This document shows, piece after piece, positions 36,545-44,463 of a DNA stretch of 64,000 nucleotides. Source of the stretch: Anaerolineae bacterium. Its GTDB lineage: Bacteria > Chloroflexota > Anaerolineae > Aggregatilineales > Phototrophicaceae. The DNA is taken from the NCBI GenBank assembly GCA_022824465.1, contig JAJDZV010000008.1:372001-436000 (forward strand). Direction: 5' to 3'. The position numbers and the translations under genes were made by a program. The notes beneath the pieces are model-generated. The model was not told the origin of the DNA. It worked only from the letters and a program-made list of their open reading frames with translations, and searched no databases. The first letter of the stretch is position 1. Every line of letters starts with the position of its first letter.

Positions 36545-36816
36545 CTGCCGACAACTGAATAGACAACAACGCCGATCGGGAAGAGTAAGCGAAACGGCAT
36601 GCCGAAGAGAATGCGGATCATTGGCTGGGAGTCCGCTGGCAAACCGCCGCCGAAAGTCACCCGGGAGTTGCTCGAAAGAACGCCCAGGCAAGTAGACTCG
36701 AGCCGGTTAACGCCCGTTAACGCGTCTTGAGCGCAGTGGATCTCGGTCCGCTGAAACAAGGTGGTACCGCGGAAGATTGCCTTTCGTCCTTGTGTGGGAT
36801 GGAAGGCGTTTTTTTA
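36545..36816 (+). promoter_or_regulatory. T-box leader (valine) controlling valS
   Basis: A T-box riboswitch senses uncharged tRNA. Visible parts: a specifier loop with AGTA at 36584-36587 on the 5' side and a GTC valine codon at 36656-36658 on the 3' side; a distal stem I hairpin GCGGA/TCCGC around TCATTGGCTGGGAG (about 36613-36636); and the T-box core AACAAGGTGGTACCGCGG at 36755-36772. The competing terminator follows. The specifier fits the downstream valyl-tRNA synthetase gene. The 5' boundary is approximate. Confidence 0.93.
36779..36815 (+). terminator. Regulatory terminator of the valS T-box
   Basis: GCCTTTCGTCC (36779-36789) pairs over 11 positions, two of them G-T, with GGATGGAAGGC (36797-36807) around a 7-base loop, followed by G and seven T. 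Pairing of uncharged tRNA-Val with the T-box would favour the antiterminator. Confidence 0.9.
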
Positions 36817-36839
36817 TTGCACACGTGGAGGTGGACAGA

Positions 36840-39485
36840 ATGAATTCACGCGCCGAAACAAATATGCCGCGCAACTTCGACTTCGCCGAGGCTGAGCCCC
36901 GCCTCTATGATTGGTGGGTCGAAAACGGCTGGTTCAAGCCGGAAGCCGCCGCTCCCGGCGCCGAGCCATTTGTCATTAGCATGCCGCCGCCCAATGTGAC
37001 CGGCAGCCTGCATATTGGGCACGCGCTGTTCACCGCGCTGGAAGACTTGATGATCCGCTACGAACGTATGCGCGGTAAAGCCGCTCTTTGGCTGCCCGGG
37101 ACCGATCACGCCGGCATCGCGACGCAGTTGCAAGTCGAGAACATGCTGCGCGAAGAAGGCGCAAGTCGTGAGGAAGTCGGCTACGAAGAATTCCTGCACC
37201 GTACCTGGCAGTGGAAAGAAGAATATGGCGGCGAGATTACCAGCCAGTTGCGCCGCCTGGGCGCAAGCTGCGACTGGGACCGCGAACGCTTCACCCTTGA
37301 CGACGGGCTGTCGCAAGCCGTGCAGCACGCCTTCATCAGCTTGTGGGAACAAGGCTTGATCTATCGTGGCCCCCGCCTCGTCAACTGGAGCCCGGGCCTG
37401 CAAACCGCCGTTTCCGACCTGGAAGTTGAAACGGTTGAAGAAGAAGTCTCGCTCTATTACTTCGGCTATCCAGTCGAAGGCGGCGAGCGCCTGCCGGTCG
37501 CCACCACGCGGCCCGAGACGATACTTGGCGACACCGCCGTTGCTGTGCATCCCGATGACCATCGCTATCGTCATCTGGTCGGCAAGAGCGCCTACGTGCC
37601 GATGCTGGATCGCGCCATTCCCGTCATCGCCGACGAGCATGTTGATATGGAGTTCGGCGCCGGCGCCTTGAAGGTCACGCCTGGGCACGACTTCGATGAT
37701 TATGAGCTGGCGCAGAGGCACGGCTTGAGCGTGGTCAACATCCTCAACAAAGACGCCAGCATGAATGCCAATGCCGGCAAATACGCCGGGCTTGATCGCT
37801 ATGAATGCCGCAAGCGCCTATGGGCGGACATGGAAGCGGCCGGCATGACAATAAAGACCGAGCCCTATCGCACGCGCATCCCGCGCAGTCAACGCGGCGG
37901 CGAAGTTGTCGAGCCGATGATGAGCACGCAATGGTACGTCCGCATACAGCCGCTGGCTGAAAAAGCAATCGCGGCTGTGCGCGCTGGCAAAATCAAAATC
38001 GTTCCCGAGCGCTACGAACGCGTCTATTTCCATTGGCTGGAAAATATCCGCGACTGGTGCATCAGCCGGCAACTCTGGTGGGGCCATCGCATCCCGGCTT
38101 GGTATCGCCAGACAGACGGCCATCCCGAAGGCGAGATCTACGTCGGCCGGACGCCGCCAAAGGGCGACGGCTGGATAATGGAACAAGACGTCCTCGACAC
38201 TTGGTTCAGCAGCGGACTGTGGCCCTTCAGCACTTTGGGCTGGCCCCAGGCGACCGACGACCTGCAACGCTTCTATCCCACGCAGGTGATGGAAACTGGG
38301 CACGACATCCTGTTTTTCTGGGTCGCGCGGATGATTATGATGGGCTTGTGGTTCACCGACGAAGCGCCCTTCCATACCGTCTATCTACACGGCTTGGTAC
38401 GCGCCGAGGGCGGCAAGAAATTCAGCAAAACCCTGGGCAATGCAGACGATCCGCTCACGATAGTGGACAAAGTAGGCGCCGACCCGCTCCGCTTCACTCT
38501 GATCACAAGCGGCACGCCGGGCAATGATTGCCACCTTGACGAAACGCGGCTGGATCATAGTTTTCGTTTCATCAACAAGGCCTGGCAGATGACCGCCTTC
38601 ATCAACATGAATCTGGATGGAGAACTCGCGCCAGGCGTCCCGCCCAAAGAAGATCTGGACTTGTCGTCGCGCTGGATCCTCAGCCGCCTTCATCGCTTGA
38701 TCGCCAATGTGCAGTATCTCTTCGACATTTACCAATATGGCGAAGCGGGCAATCAAATCCTCGCCTTTATGTGGGATGAGTTCGCGCCTTACTTCCTCGA
38801 GATAAGCAAGCACGCCCTTTACGAGGGCAAGGCCCGGCAGAAGGACGTCGCGCGCCGCGTGCTGGTCCACGTTCAAGACTGTTGCCTGCGTCTGCTGCAT
38901 CCGTTCATGCCTTTCATGACCGAGGAAGCCTGGCGCTACCTGCCTCACGACGGCGAAGCCCTCATGATGGCTGAGTGGCCGCAAGCCGATTCCCGCTTGA
39001 TTGACGATGAGGCGGAGGCGCGCATGCAAACGTTCCTTGAACTCGTCCGCGAAATCCGCAACACGCGCGGCGAATTCAATGTCGACCCAGGAAAGAGGAT
39101 CCGCGCCATCGCATATGAGAAAGACGCAACGCGGGAACTGGCTGACAATGCCCACATTCTTCTGCGTCTTTGCAATGTTGACAAGCTGACTCTCCTGCCC
39201 GATGGCGCGGACGAACCGGCCAATTCGGCGGGCATCGTAGTCGGTGAGATCGCGCTCTATCTGCCGCTCGAAGGCATGCTGGATATCGCTGCCGAATGCA
39301 AGCGCCTTGCTGCCGAAGACGCCAAACTGAAGCAACAGATTGAGCGAACCGCCAATATGCTAGCGAACGAGAACTTCGTGCAACGCGCAAGACCGGACGT
39401 GGTTCAACGAGAACGCGATCGGCTGGTCGAGCTCGAAGCGGCTTCTTCACAGATTGCGGCCAGGATCGCCAGCCTGTGCCTATAA
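36840..39485 (+). CDS. valS: Valyl-tRNA synthetase
   Basis: Charges tRNA-Val; class I synthetase with an editing domain. 881 residues. HIGH motif in NVTGSLHIGHALF (58-61), the editing region with TTRPETILGDTAVAVHP, the KMSKS variant KKFSKTLGN near residue 528, and a C-terminal coiled-coil arm (about 820-880) typical of ValRS. The ATG at 36840 has a strong GGAGGTG six bases upstream, and an earlier in-frame ATG at 36777 lies in the terminator and is rejected. Controlled by the T-box upstream. Confidence 0.97.
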   Translation: MNSRAETNMPRNFDFAEAEPRLYDWWVENGWFKPEAAAPGAEPFVISMPPPNVTGSLHIGHALFTALEDLMIRYERMRGKAALWLPGTDHAGIATQLQVENMLREEGASREEVGYEEFLHRTWQWKEEYGGEITSQLRRLGASCDWDRERFTLDDGLSQAVQHAFISLWEQGLIYRGPRLVNWSPGLQTAVSDLEVETVEEEVSLYYFGYPVEGGERLPVATTRPETILGDTAVAVHPDDHRYRHLVGKSAYVPMLDRAIPVIADEHVDMEFGAGALKVTPGHDFDDYELAQRHGLSVVNILNKDASMNANAGKYAGLDRYECRKRLWADMEAAGMTIKTEPYRTRIPRSQRGGEVVEPMMSTQWYVRIQPLAEKAIAAVRAGKIKIVPERYERVYFHWLENIRDWCISRQLWWGHRIPAWYRQTDGHPEGEIYVGRTPPKGDGWIMEQDVLDTWFSSGLWPFSTLGWPQATDDLQRFYPTQVMETGHDILFFWVARMIMMGLWFTDEAPFHTVYLHGLVRAEGGKKFSKTLGNADDPLTIVDKVGADPLRFTLITSGTPGNDCHLDETRLDHSFRFINKAWQMTAFINMNLDGELAPGVPPKEDLDLSSRWILSRLHRLIANVQYLFDIYQYGEAGNQILAFMWDEFAPYFLEISKHALYEGKARQKDVARRVLVHVQDCCLRLLHPFMPFMTEEAWRYLPHDGEALMMAEWPQADSRLIDDEAEARMQTFLELVREIRNTRGEFNVDPGKRIRAIAYEKDATRELADNAHILLRLCNVDKLTLLPDGADEPANSAGIVVGEIALYLPLEGMLDIAAECKRLAAEDAKLKQQIERTANMLANENFVQRARPDVVQRERDRLVELEAASSQIAARIASLCL

Positions 39486-39557
39486 CCATGTCGTTTCGGC
39501 CGGGAAGGTTGTCAGCCGATTGTCCTACGGCAGGGAGAATGCCTGGCGTCTATCCGT

Positions 39558-39563
39558 TATAAT
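39558..39563 (+). promoter_or_regulatory. -10 box before the LysM gene pair
   Basis: A perfect TATAAT 37 bases ahead of the TTG start at 39600. No clear -35 box. Confidence 0.4.
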
Positions 39564-39599
39564 TGGGCTGGATGCGAACCGGATTATCAGGGACTCCGC

Positions 39600-40907
39600 T
39601 TGTCAACCACATACAAGGTTTGCCCGATATGCGAGGCGCGCAACCATCGCAATGCGGCGCTCTGCGCAACCTGCGGCGCAACCATTGCCGAAATCGCGCC
39701 GACGCAAGACGACCAGCAAGGCGACGACTTTAGCGAAGTCTACGACTACCGTTATGGGGAAACCGACCTGGCGGAATCATCGCTTGGCGCGCGCGGGCGT
39801 ATCGGCCGCGCGATACTGCTCCTGCTTTTGGGCGCAGCCGTCGGCATCGTGGGGGCGCTCGCATTGGCGCCCGGATTTGGCGCCGGCGAAGGAGCCATTC
39901 TTGCGCCAGCCGCTACAACGATGCCAACTCGCCTGGCAGGACCAACCGTGACGCCTGGCGCCCCAACCGCCCCTTTCACCGACACCCCATTCCCGTCGCC
40001 CGCGCCGACCCGATCGCCCACACCCGCGCCTTGCGTGCGCAAAGTGGCCGAAGGCGACTCGCTGATTGCGATTGTTACTCGCTGCGGACACGGCAGTCTC
40101 GCTATCTTGCCCACCGTCATGGCGATGAATGGTATAACCGATGAGACGCTGGTTCAAATCGGGCAGGAAATAATCGTTCCCCATCCCTCCCCCCGGCCTG
40201 ACCCGGCCGCGCTTGCCGCGCCAGGCGAGTCAGCCTCGACCGCGAGAGAAGAAGACCAGCTCGAACGGCTCGCATTCGATCCCTTTGCGCCGACCTTGAC
40301 GCCAACCCTGCTTCCAGGCCTGATGTGGCATGTAGTTTCGCCGGACGAGGACATGATCTACATCGCCGCCAGCTATGGCGCCAACATCAAGACCCTCTCC
40401 GATCTGAATCCCGAAATCAACTTTTACCTCTGTGACTTTGGCCAAGTTTACGGCGGACCAGAATGCACAGTGCAGCTAACCGTGAACCAGCGCGTCAGAG
40501 TGCCGGCGCCGCCTCCAACCGCGACGCGGATCCCGCTAACCTCTGGCAGCGCGACGCCGTCGCCCTGGCCAACAGCCACTTACAATGCCCCGATTGCCCA
40601 AAGCCCGGCGAACGATGCCTACTTTTCAGCTGAAGAGCAAGTGACCTTGCGCTGGGTCGGCGTCGGTCGCTTGGGCGTCGACGAAGTCTACCAGATCAAT
40701 CTCAATAATCTGGACAGCGGCGAGAGCTTCCAAGCCGACGCGCGCGAGCTATTCCTCATCATTCCAACCGAATGGCAAAGCCAGCTCGCCGGAAGCCATA
40801 GATACACCTGGCAGGTCAGCGTCCGCGACACAGCGACCAACCGGCGCTCCTTCGCCACCGAAGCGCGAACTTTTGTCTGGCAAGGCGCAGAGCGGGCTGA
40901 AACATGA
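39600..40907 (+). CDS. Zinc-ribbon membrane protein with LysM-like domains
   Basis: 435 residues starting at TTG. An N-terminal zinc ribbon (CPICEARNHRNAALCATC, Cys8 to Cys25) faces the cytoplasm, one membrane helix follows at about 68-91, and the rest is outside. It holds a Thr/Pro-rich spacer, a LysM-like domain (VRKVAEGDSLIAIVTRCG to IGQEIIVPHP), a second LysM-like domain (WHVVSPDEDMIYIAASYG to VNQRVRVPAP) and a C-terminal Ig/Fn3-like sandwich ending in TFVWQG. LysM binds peptidoglycan or other GlcNAc glycans. It overlaps the next gene as ATGA; that protein has the same plan, so they look like tandem paralogues. Confidence 0.82.
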   Translation: MSTTYKVCPICEARNHRNAALCATCGATIAEIAPTQDDQQGDDFSEVYDYRYGETDLAESSLGARGRIGRAILLLLLGAAVGIVGALALAPGFGAGEGAILAPAATTMPTRLAGPTVTPGAPTAPFTDTPFPSPAPTRSPTPAPCVRKVAEGDSLIAIVTRCGHGSLAILPTVMAMNGITDETLVQIGQEIIVPHPSPRPDPAALAAPGESASTAREEDQLERLAFDPFAPTLTPTLLPGLMWHVVSPDEDMIYIAASYGANIKTLSDLNPEINFYLCDFGQVYGGPECTVQLTVNQRVRVPAPPPTATRIPLTSGSATPSPWPTATYNAPIAQSPANDAYFSAEEQVTLRWVGVGRLGVDEVYQINLNNLDSGESFQADARELFLIIPTEWQSQLAGSHRYTWQVSVRDTATNRRSFATEARTFVWQGAERAET

Positions 40908-41992
40908 TTCACTACCTGCTGCGTCTCCTGTTGGCTGCGGGGCTTCTTTCGGCAGTTGGCTGCAATATCAGCCAGCCAATCCCGCCGCAGCCGACCGACG
41001 TTGCGCGCGCTATCGCTACTACCGAATCGCCGTCGAGCGTAACGCCGTCGCCTTCACCGTCTGCGCCCGTCGTCACGCTCGCGGTCGCCACGCTTGCGCC
41101 AACCGCAACCGCGCCGCCAGCCTCCCCAACCGCGACCTCCGTGTACTTCGAGTATCTCGTCAATGACGGCGAAACCATGTATTACATCCTGCAGCTGCCG
41201 GAACACGGTTACGGCTACGAGCCGAACGTCGCCGCCACTGTGGTCGCGCTAAACCCCAATATCCCCGCTGCCGATTCTGTTCGGGGCGGCATCACCATCC
41301 TGATTCCGCGTCCAACGCTCACCCCGACGCCCCTCGGCGCCGAAGCGACGCAAGAGTTCCTCGCTACGATCGGCGCCGATGATGTCTCCGGCGTCGTCTT
41401 GCCCGCCGGCGCGCGCATCGGCTGCCACATTGTCGAAGCCGGCGACGCAATCATTGGCGTCGCCGTCCAAAACAACACCACGCTCGAGATCCTGCATGGC
41501 CTCAATCGCGACCTGAACTGGTTCGGCTGCAACTTCACCTTGCCGAGCGGCGGAGAAAACTGCGCGCCCAATCTCAGCATCGGCCAGTGCGTGCGCGTCC
41601 CGCTGCCAACGCCGCTGCCCACCAAGTTCCCAACGCCTACCGGCGACGAGACGGCCACGCCTACCGCGACCAAGCTGGCGCCGCGCGTGCTGCATCCCGC
41701 CGACCAAGCGTCCGTGCCACATGGACCGCTTCTGATCCAATGGGTCGGCGTCGCCGGGATGAACCAATACGACGAATACTTGGTCGAGCTAGTTGACCAA
41801 TCGGACAACCGCGCGCTGCGCCAGGTTACGCGCGCGAACTCCTTCCGCGTTCCATCAGCCTTTGTCCCGGCTGACGGCAAAAACCGCGTGATCCAGTGGC
41901 GCGTCTCCGTGGCGCGCGCCGACGATCACGGTGTCTACAATTATGTCGGGGCTGAAGGCGATTGGCGCGCCTTCACCTGGCTCGGCAGTTGA
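40904..41992 (+). CDS. LysM-like lipoprotein
   Basis: 362 residues. A signal peptide ends in the lipobox LLSAVGC (Cys20), so it is lipid-anchored outside. After a Ser/Pro/Thr-rich spacer come two LysM-like domains (YLVNDGETMYYILQLPEHG to RGGITILIPRP, and CHIVEAGDAIIGVAVQNNTT to IGQCVRVPLP), each carrying extra cysteines. A C-terminal Ig/Fn3-like domain (VLHPADQASV to AFTWLG) matches the end of the preceding protein. The two genes are translationally coupled and probably act together at the cell surface. Confidence 0.82.
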   Translation: MIHYLLRLLLAAGLLSAVGCNISQPIPPQPTDVARAIATTESPSSVTPSPSPSAPVVTLAVATLAPTATAPPASPTATSVYFEYLVNDGETMYYILQLPEHGYGYEPNVAATVVALNPNIPAADSVRGGITILIPRPTLTPTPLGAEATQEFLATIGADDVSGVVLPAGARIGCHIVEAGDAIIGVAVQNNTTLEILHGLNRDLNWFGCNFTLPSGGENCAPNLSIGQCVRVPLPTPLPTKFPTPTGDETATPTATKLAPRVLHPADQASVPHGPLLIQWVGVAGMNQYDEYLVELVDQSDNRALRQVTRANSFRVPSAFVPADGKNRVIQWRVSVARADDHGVYNYVGAEGDWRAFTWLGS

Positions 41993-42017
41993 CCGGGCCT
42001 GTACCGTTCTGCGGGCG

Positions 42018-44369
42018 CTAAGAAGCCTTGGGCAATGTTTGGAGCGCTTCAAACGCGGGACGTTGGGAACCGGCCGCGTCAACCAGACTAAAGAAGCAAG
42101 CCTCCTCATCCGCAACCGCGCATCCATTGAGATTGTAGAGGAACATCGCCGAGATCTCTCCCCTGTCCTGAACGATGTCAAATGCCTGAGTCACATACAG
42201 GGCTTGCTCGTCTTCGCTTGTATAATTCAGCCACTCAAAGCCGCTTGACGGGATCGCAATATTGGCGCCTTCGCGCGTGCCCCATCCTACTTGCGTCACC
42301 ATAATAGGTTTGTCTGACAAACTATGCTCTTCCAAAACCTCAATGTAGAAATCCATCAACTCGGGGAAATACTGCAAGTAAGACTCATAATGCGAATCGA
42401 CTCCGGGCGGCTTGTCACAGCAACGCAAAGTCGGCGGAACAGCCGAGGCGCTAAACACCGCGCCGATCGCATCGCTGTAATCGGCCGCGCCTACTTCCAG
42501 CAACTCTTGAAGGTATATAGCCGTATGAATGGAATTATAGCCATCAGAGTACCCAACCGGCGCTAATCCTCCGCTCACAACCAAAACCGCGTCATCATGC
42601 GACTTTATCGTCTCATACGCGATTTGCAGCAACGGCGCGTAGTACCGCGCGCCAAGTTGCACCTCGTCCGGAATGCCATAATCGCCGTCCGCCCCAAGTT
42701 CGGGCTCGCGCTCATAAACCGGGACCGTCCAAAACTTCAGCAGATTGGGCGATTTCCAAATCTCGTAGGCGTCAACGATTCCCGCGTAGCGCGTCGCCAG
42801 ATTGGCCAGGAAGGCTGCGAATTCGGAGAGGTCCTCCGGCGGGCCGCCGTAGGCTTGCATTTGACTGTTCAGCTTCTCCGTGTAGGCGCGTCTACTCCAT
42901 GACGGCGCATCGTAGACGTTTAGCAAGATATTGACATTGGCGAGTTCCAACTCCGCGACCATCGCATCCAATGCCGCGTAATTGTATTCTCCGCGCTGTC
43001 CTTCAATCTCTGACCAGCGGACATCAATCTTGATCCAGTCAACGCCTAGTTTCGCAACCAGCGCCGCCAGCGCGCTCGCTTCATCTCGATCAATGAAGAC
43101 CTGCAGCCCAAAACCGAAACCCGGGCGAACCGCCGCGCCAAGCGGATTCGGCACAAGCAGCCGGTCGTCCAGTTGGATCAGGCTCGGATCAGCGATGCCA
43201 TTCAGCGTCTGCAGAAACTCCACAGTCGTATCATAAGCTTCCGCTATATCCGAAAGGCGGTCGCCGAGCTTCACCACATGGACTTCCAGCAAAGCGTTTT
43301 CCAGATTGGGGATCAAAATCGTCTGTCCAACTCTGATGTCGCGCGGGTCCGCCAGCCGATTAAGCGTCTGCAACACTTCCAAGCTGACATTGTAGCGCCG
43401 CGCCAATGCAAAGAGCGAGTCGCCCGGCTCAATGACGACCGTCTCAAAGATTGTCGCGTCGACTTTGGGCACAAGAATGCTGCGCCCAACGGTCATGTCG
43501 TGACTGCCGCCGATGCCGTTAAGCGCGCGCAATTGCGCGACAGTGGTATTGAATCGACGCGCAAGATTGTACAGGCTGTCGCCCGGCGCGACGACGTGAA
43601 CATCATACTTGGTTCCGTCAATACGCGGGACGAGAATTGTCTGGCCCGCCTCAAGGTCTTGCGATCCCTCCAAACCATTGAGCGTGATGAGCGCTTCTTC
43701 GGTTGTGGCGAATCGTCTCGATAGGCTATAGAGAGAATCGTCGGCGATGACTTCGTACACCTCAAACTTGGTCACATCAGTCTTCGGGATCAATATGCTG
43801 GCGCCAACTTGCAAGTCGCGCGCGTCAGCAATGCCATTCACCGACTTCAAGACCGATACCGCCGTGTTGAATTGCTGGGAAATGCCGTACAGGGAGTCGC
43901 CTGCTTCAACGATGTAGACATGCATTGCCTCCTCACTGACCGACGGCACGATTAGCGATTGGCCCGCGAAGATGCTTCTCCCGTCTGTAATTTGATTCAG
44001 GCTCTGCAATATCCCAATGCTGGTATTGAAACGCTTCGCCAGGCTGAACAAAGTATCGCCCGGCTGGACTTCATAAACGTCAACATGGGCGCTCAGACCG
44101 GCCGGGATCAATATCGTCTGTCCGGCCAATAGCTGCCCCGGCTCAGCGATCGCATTAGCGGCGACCAATGCGTCGACCGTGGTGTTGAAACGTTTAGCGA
44201 TGCTGTAGAGCGAATCTCCGCTCTGCACAATATAAGCGTCGTAAGCTGCAGGTGAACTGAAAGCAGATCGCTCATTCTCATCATTCGCGTCAGCGTCCTG
44301 CGCCGCGGCGCCAAATTGCGCCACGACTAAAACTGCTGCAGCCAGTAAGGTTCGCCATAGGGTTGACAT
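42018..44369 (-). CDS. Secreted seven-LysM protein with catalytically altered glycosidase-like barrel
   Basis: 783 residues with a signal peptide (about 1-23). Seven LysM repeats begin at residues 46, 98, 151, 204, 257, 310 and 363, a near-exact 53-residue period, each with the (P)GDSLYSLARRFNT and GQTILIP hallmarks. From about 415 to 775 there is a TIM barrel of the clan-A glycosidase type. The acid/base motif normally NEPN reads WKSPN (Ser540), the nucleophile position normally VTE-x-GW reads VTQVGW (Gln693), and the usual His-x-Tyr strand reads AVFSAS (about 637-642). A binding role on cell-wall glycan is more likely than hydrolysis (inference). A TTGGCG-N18-TAAACT promoter lies upstream. 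Confidence 0.9.
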   Translation of the reverse strand: MSTLWRTLLAAAVLVVAQFGAAAQDADANDENERSAFSSPAAYDAYIVQSGDSLYSIAKRFNTTVDALVAANAIAEPGQLLAGQTILIPAGLSAHVDVYEVQPGDTLFSLAKRFNTSIGILQSLNQITDGRSIFAGQSLIVPSVSEEAMHVYIVEAGDSLYGISQQFNTAVSVLKSVNGIADARDLQVGASILIPKTDVTKFEVYEVIADDSLYSLSRRFATTEEALITLNGLEGSQDLEAGQTILVPRIDGTKYDVHVVAPGDSLYNLARRFNTTVAQLRALNGIGGSHDMTVGRSILVPKVDATIFETVVIEPGDSLFALARRYNVSLEVLQTLNRLADPRDIRVGQTILIPNLENALLEVHVVKLGDRLSDIAEAYDTTVEFLQTLNGIADPSLIQLDDRLLVPNPLGAAVRPGFGFGLQVFIDRDEASALAALVAKLGVDWIKIDVRWSEIEGQRGEYNYAALDAMVAELELANVNILLNVYDAPSWSRRAYTEKLNSQMQAYGGPPEDLSEFAAFLANLATRYAGIVDAYEIWKSPNLLKFWTVPVYEREPELGADGDYGIPDEVQLGARYYAPLLQIAYETIKSHDDAVLVVSGGLAPVGYSDGYNSIHTAIYLQELLEVGAADYSDAIGAVFSASAVPPTLRCCDKPPGVDSHYESYLQYFPELMDFYIEVLEEHSLSDKPIMVTQVGWGTREGANIAIPSSGFEWLNYTSEDEQALYVTQAFDIVQDRGEISAMFLYNLNGCAVADEEACFFSLVDAAGSQRPAFEALQTLPKAS

Positions 44370-44408
44370 AAGCCTAACACCGCAAACATAAACAGCCGTC
44401 CAACCCTC

Positions 44409-44438
44409 AGTTTACAAGCGAGGCGAAATCAGCGCCAA
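44409..44438 (-). promoter_or_regulatory. Possible promoter of the seven-LysM gene
   Basis: On the minus strand TTGGCG (44438-44433), an 18-base spacer and TAAACT (44414-44409), about 40 bases before the ATG. The -10 is identical to that of the his promoter. Confidence 0.45.
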
Positions 44439-44463
44439 TCAATTTTCGCCCGCTGAATCGTTG

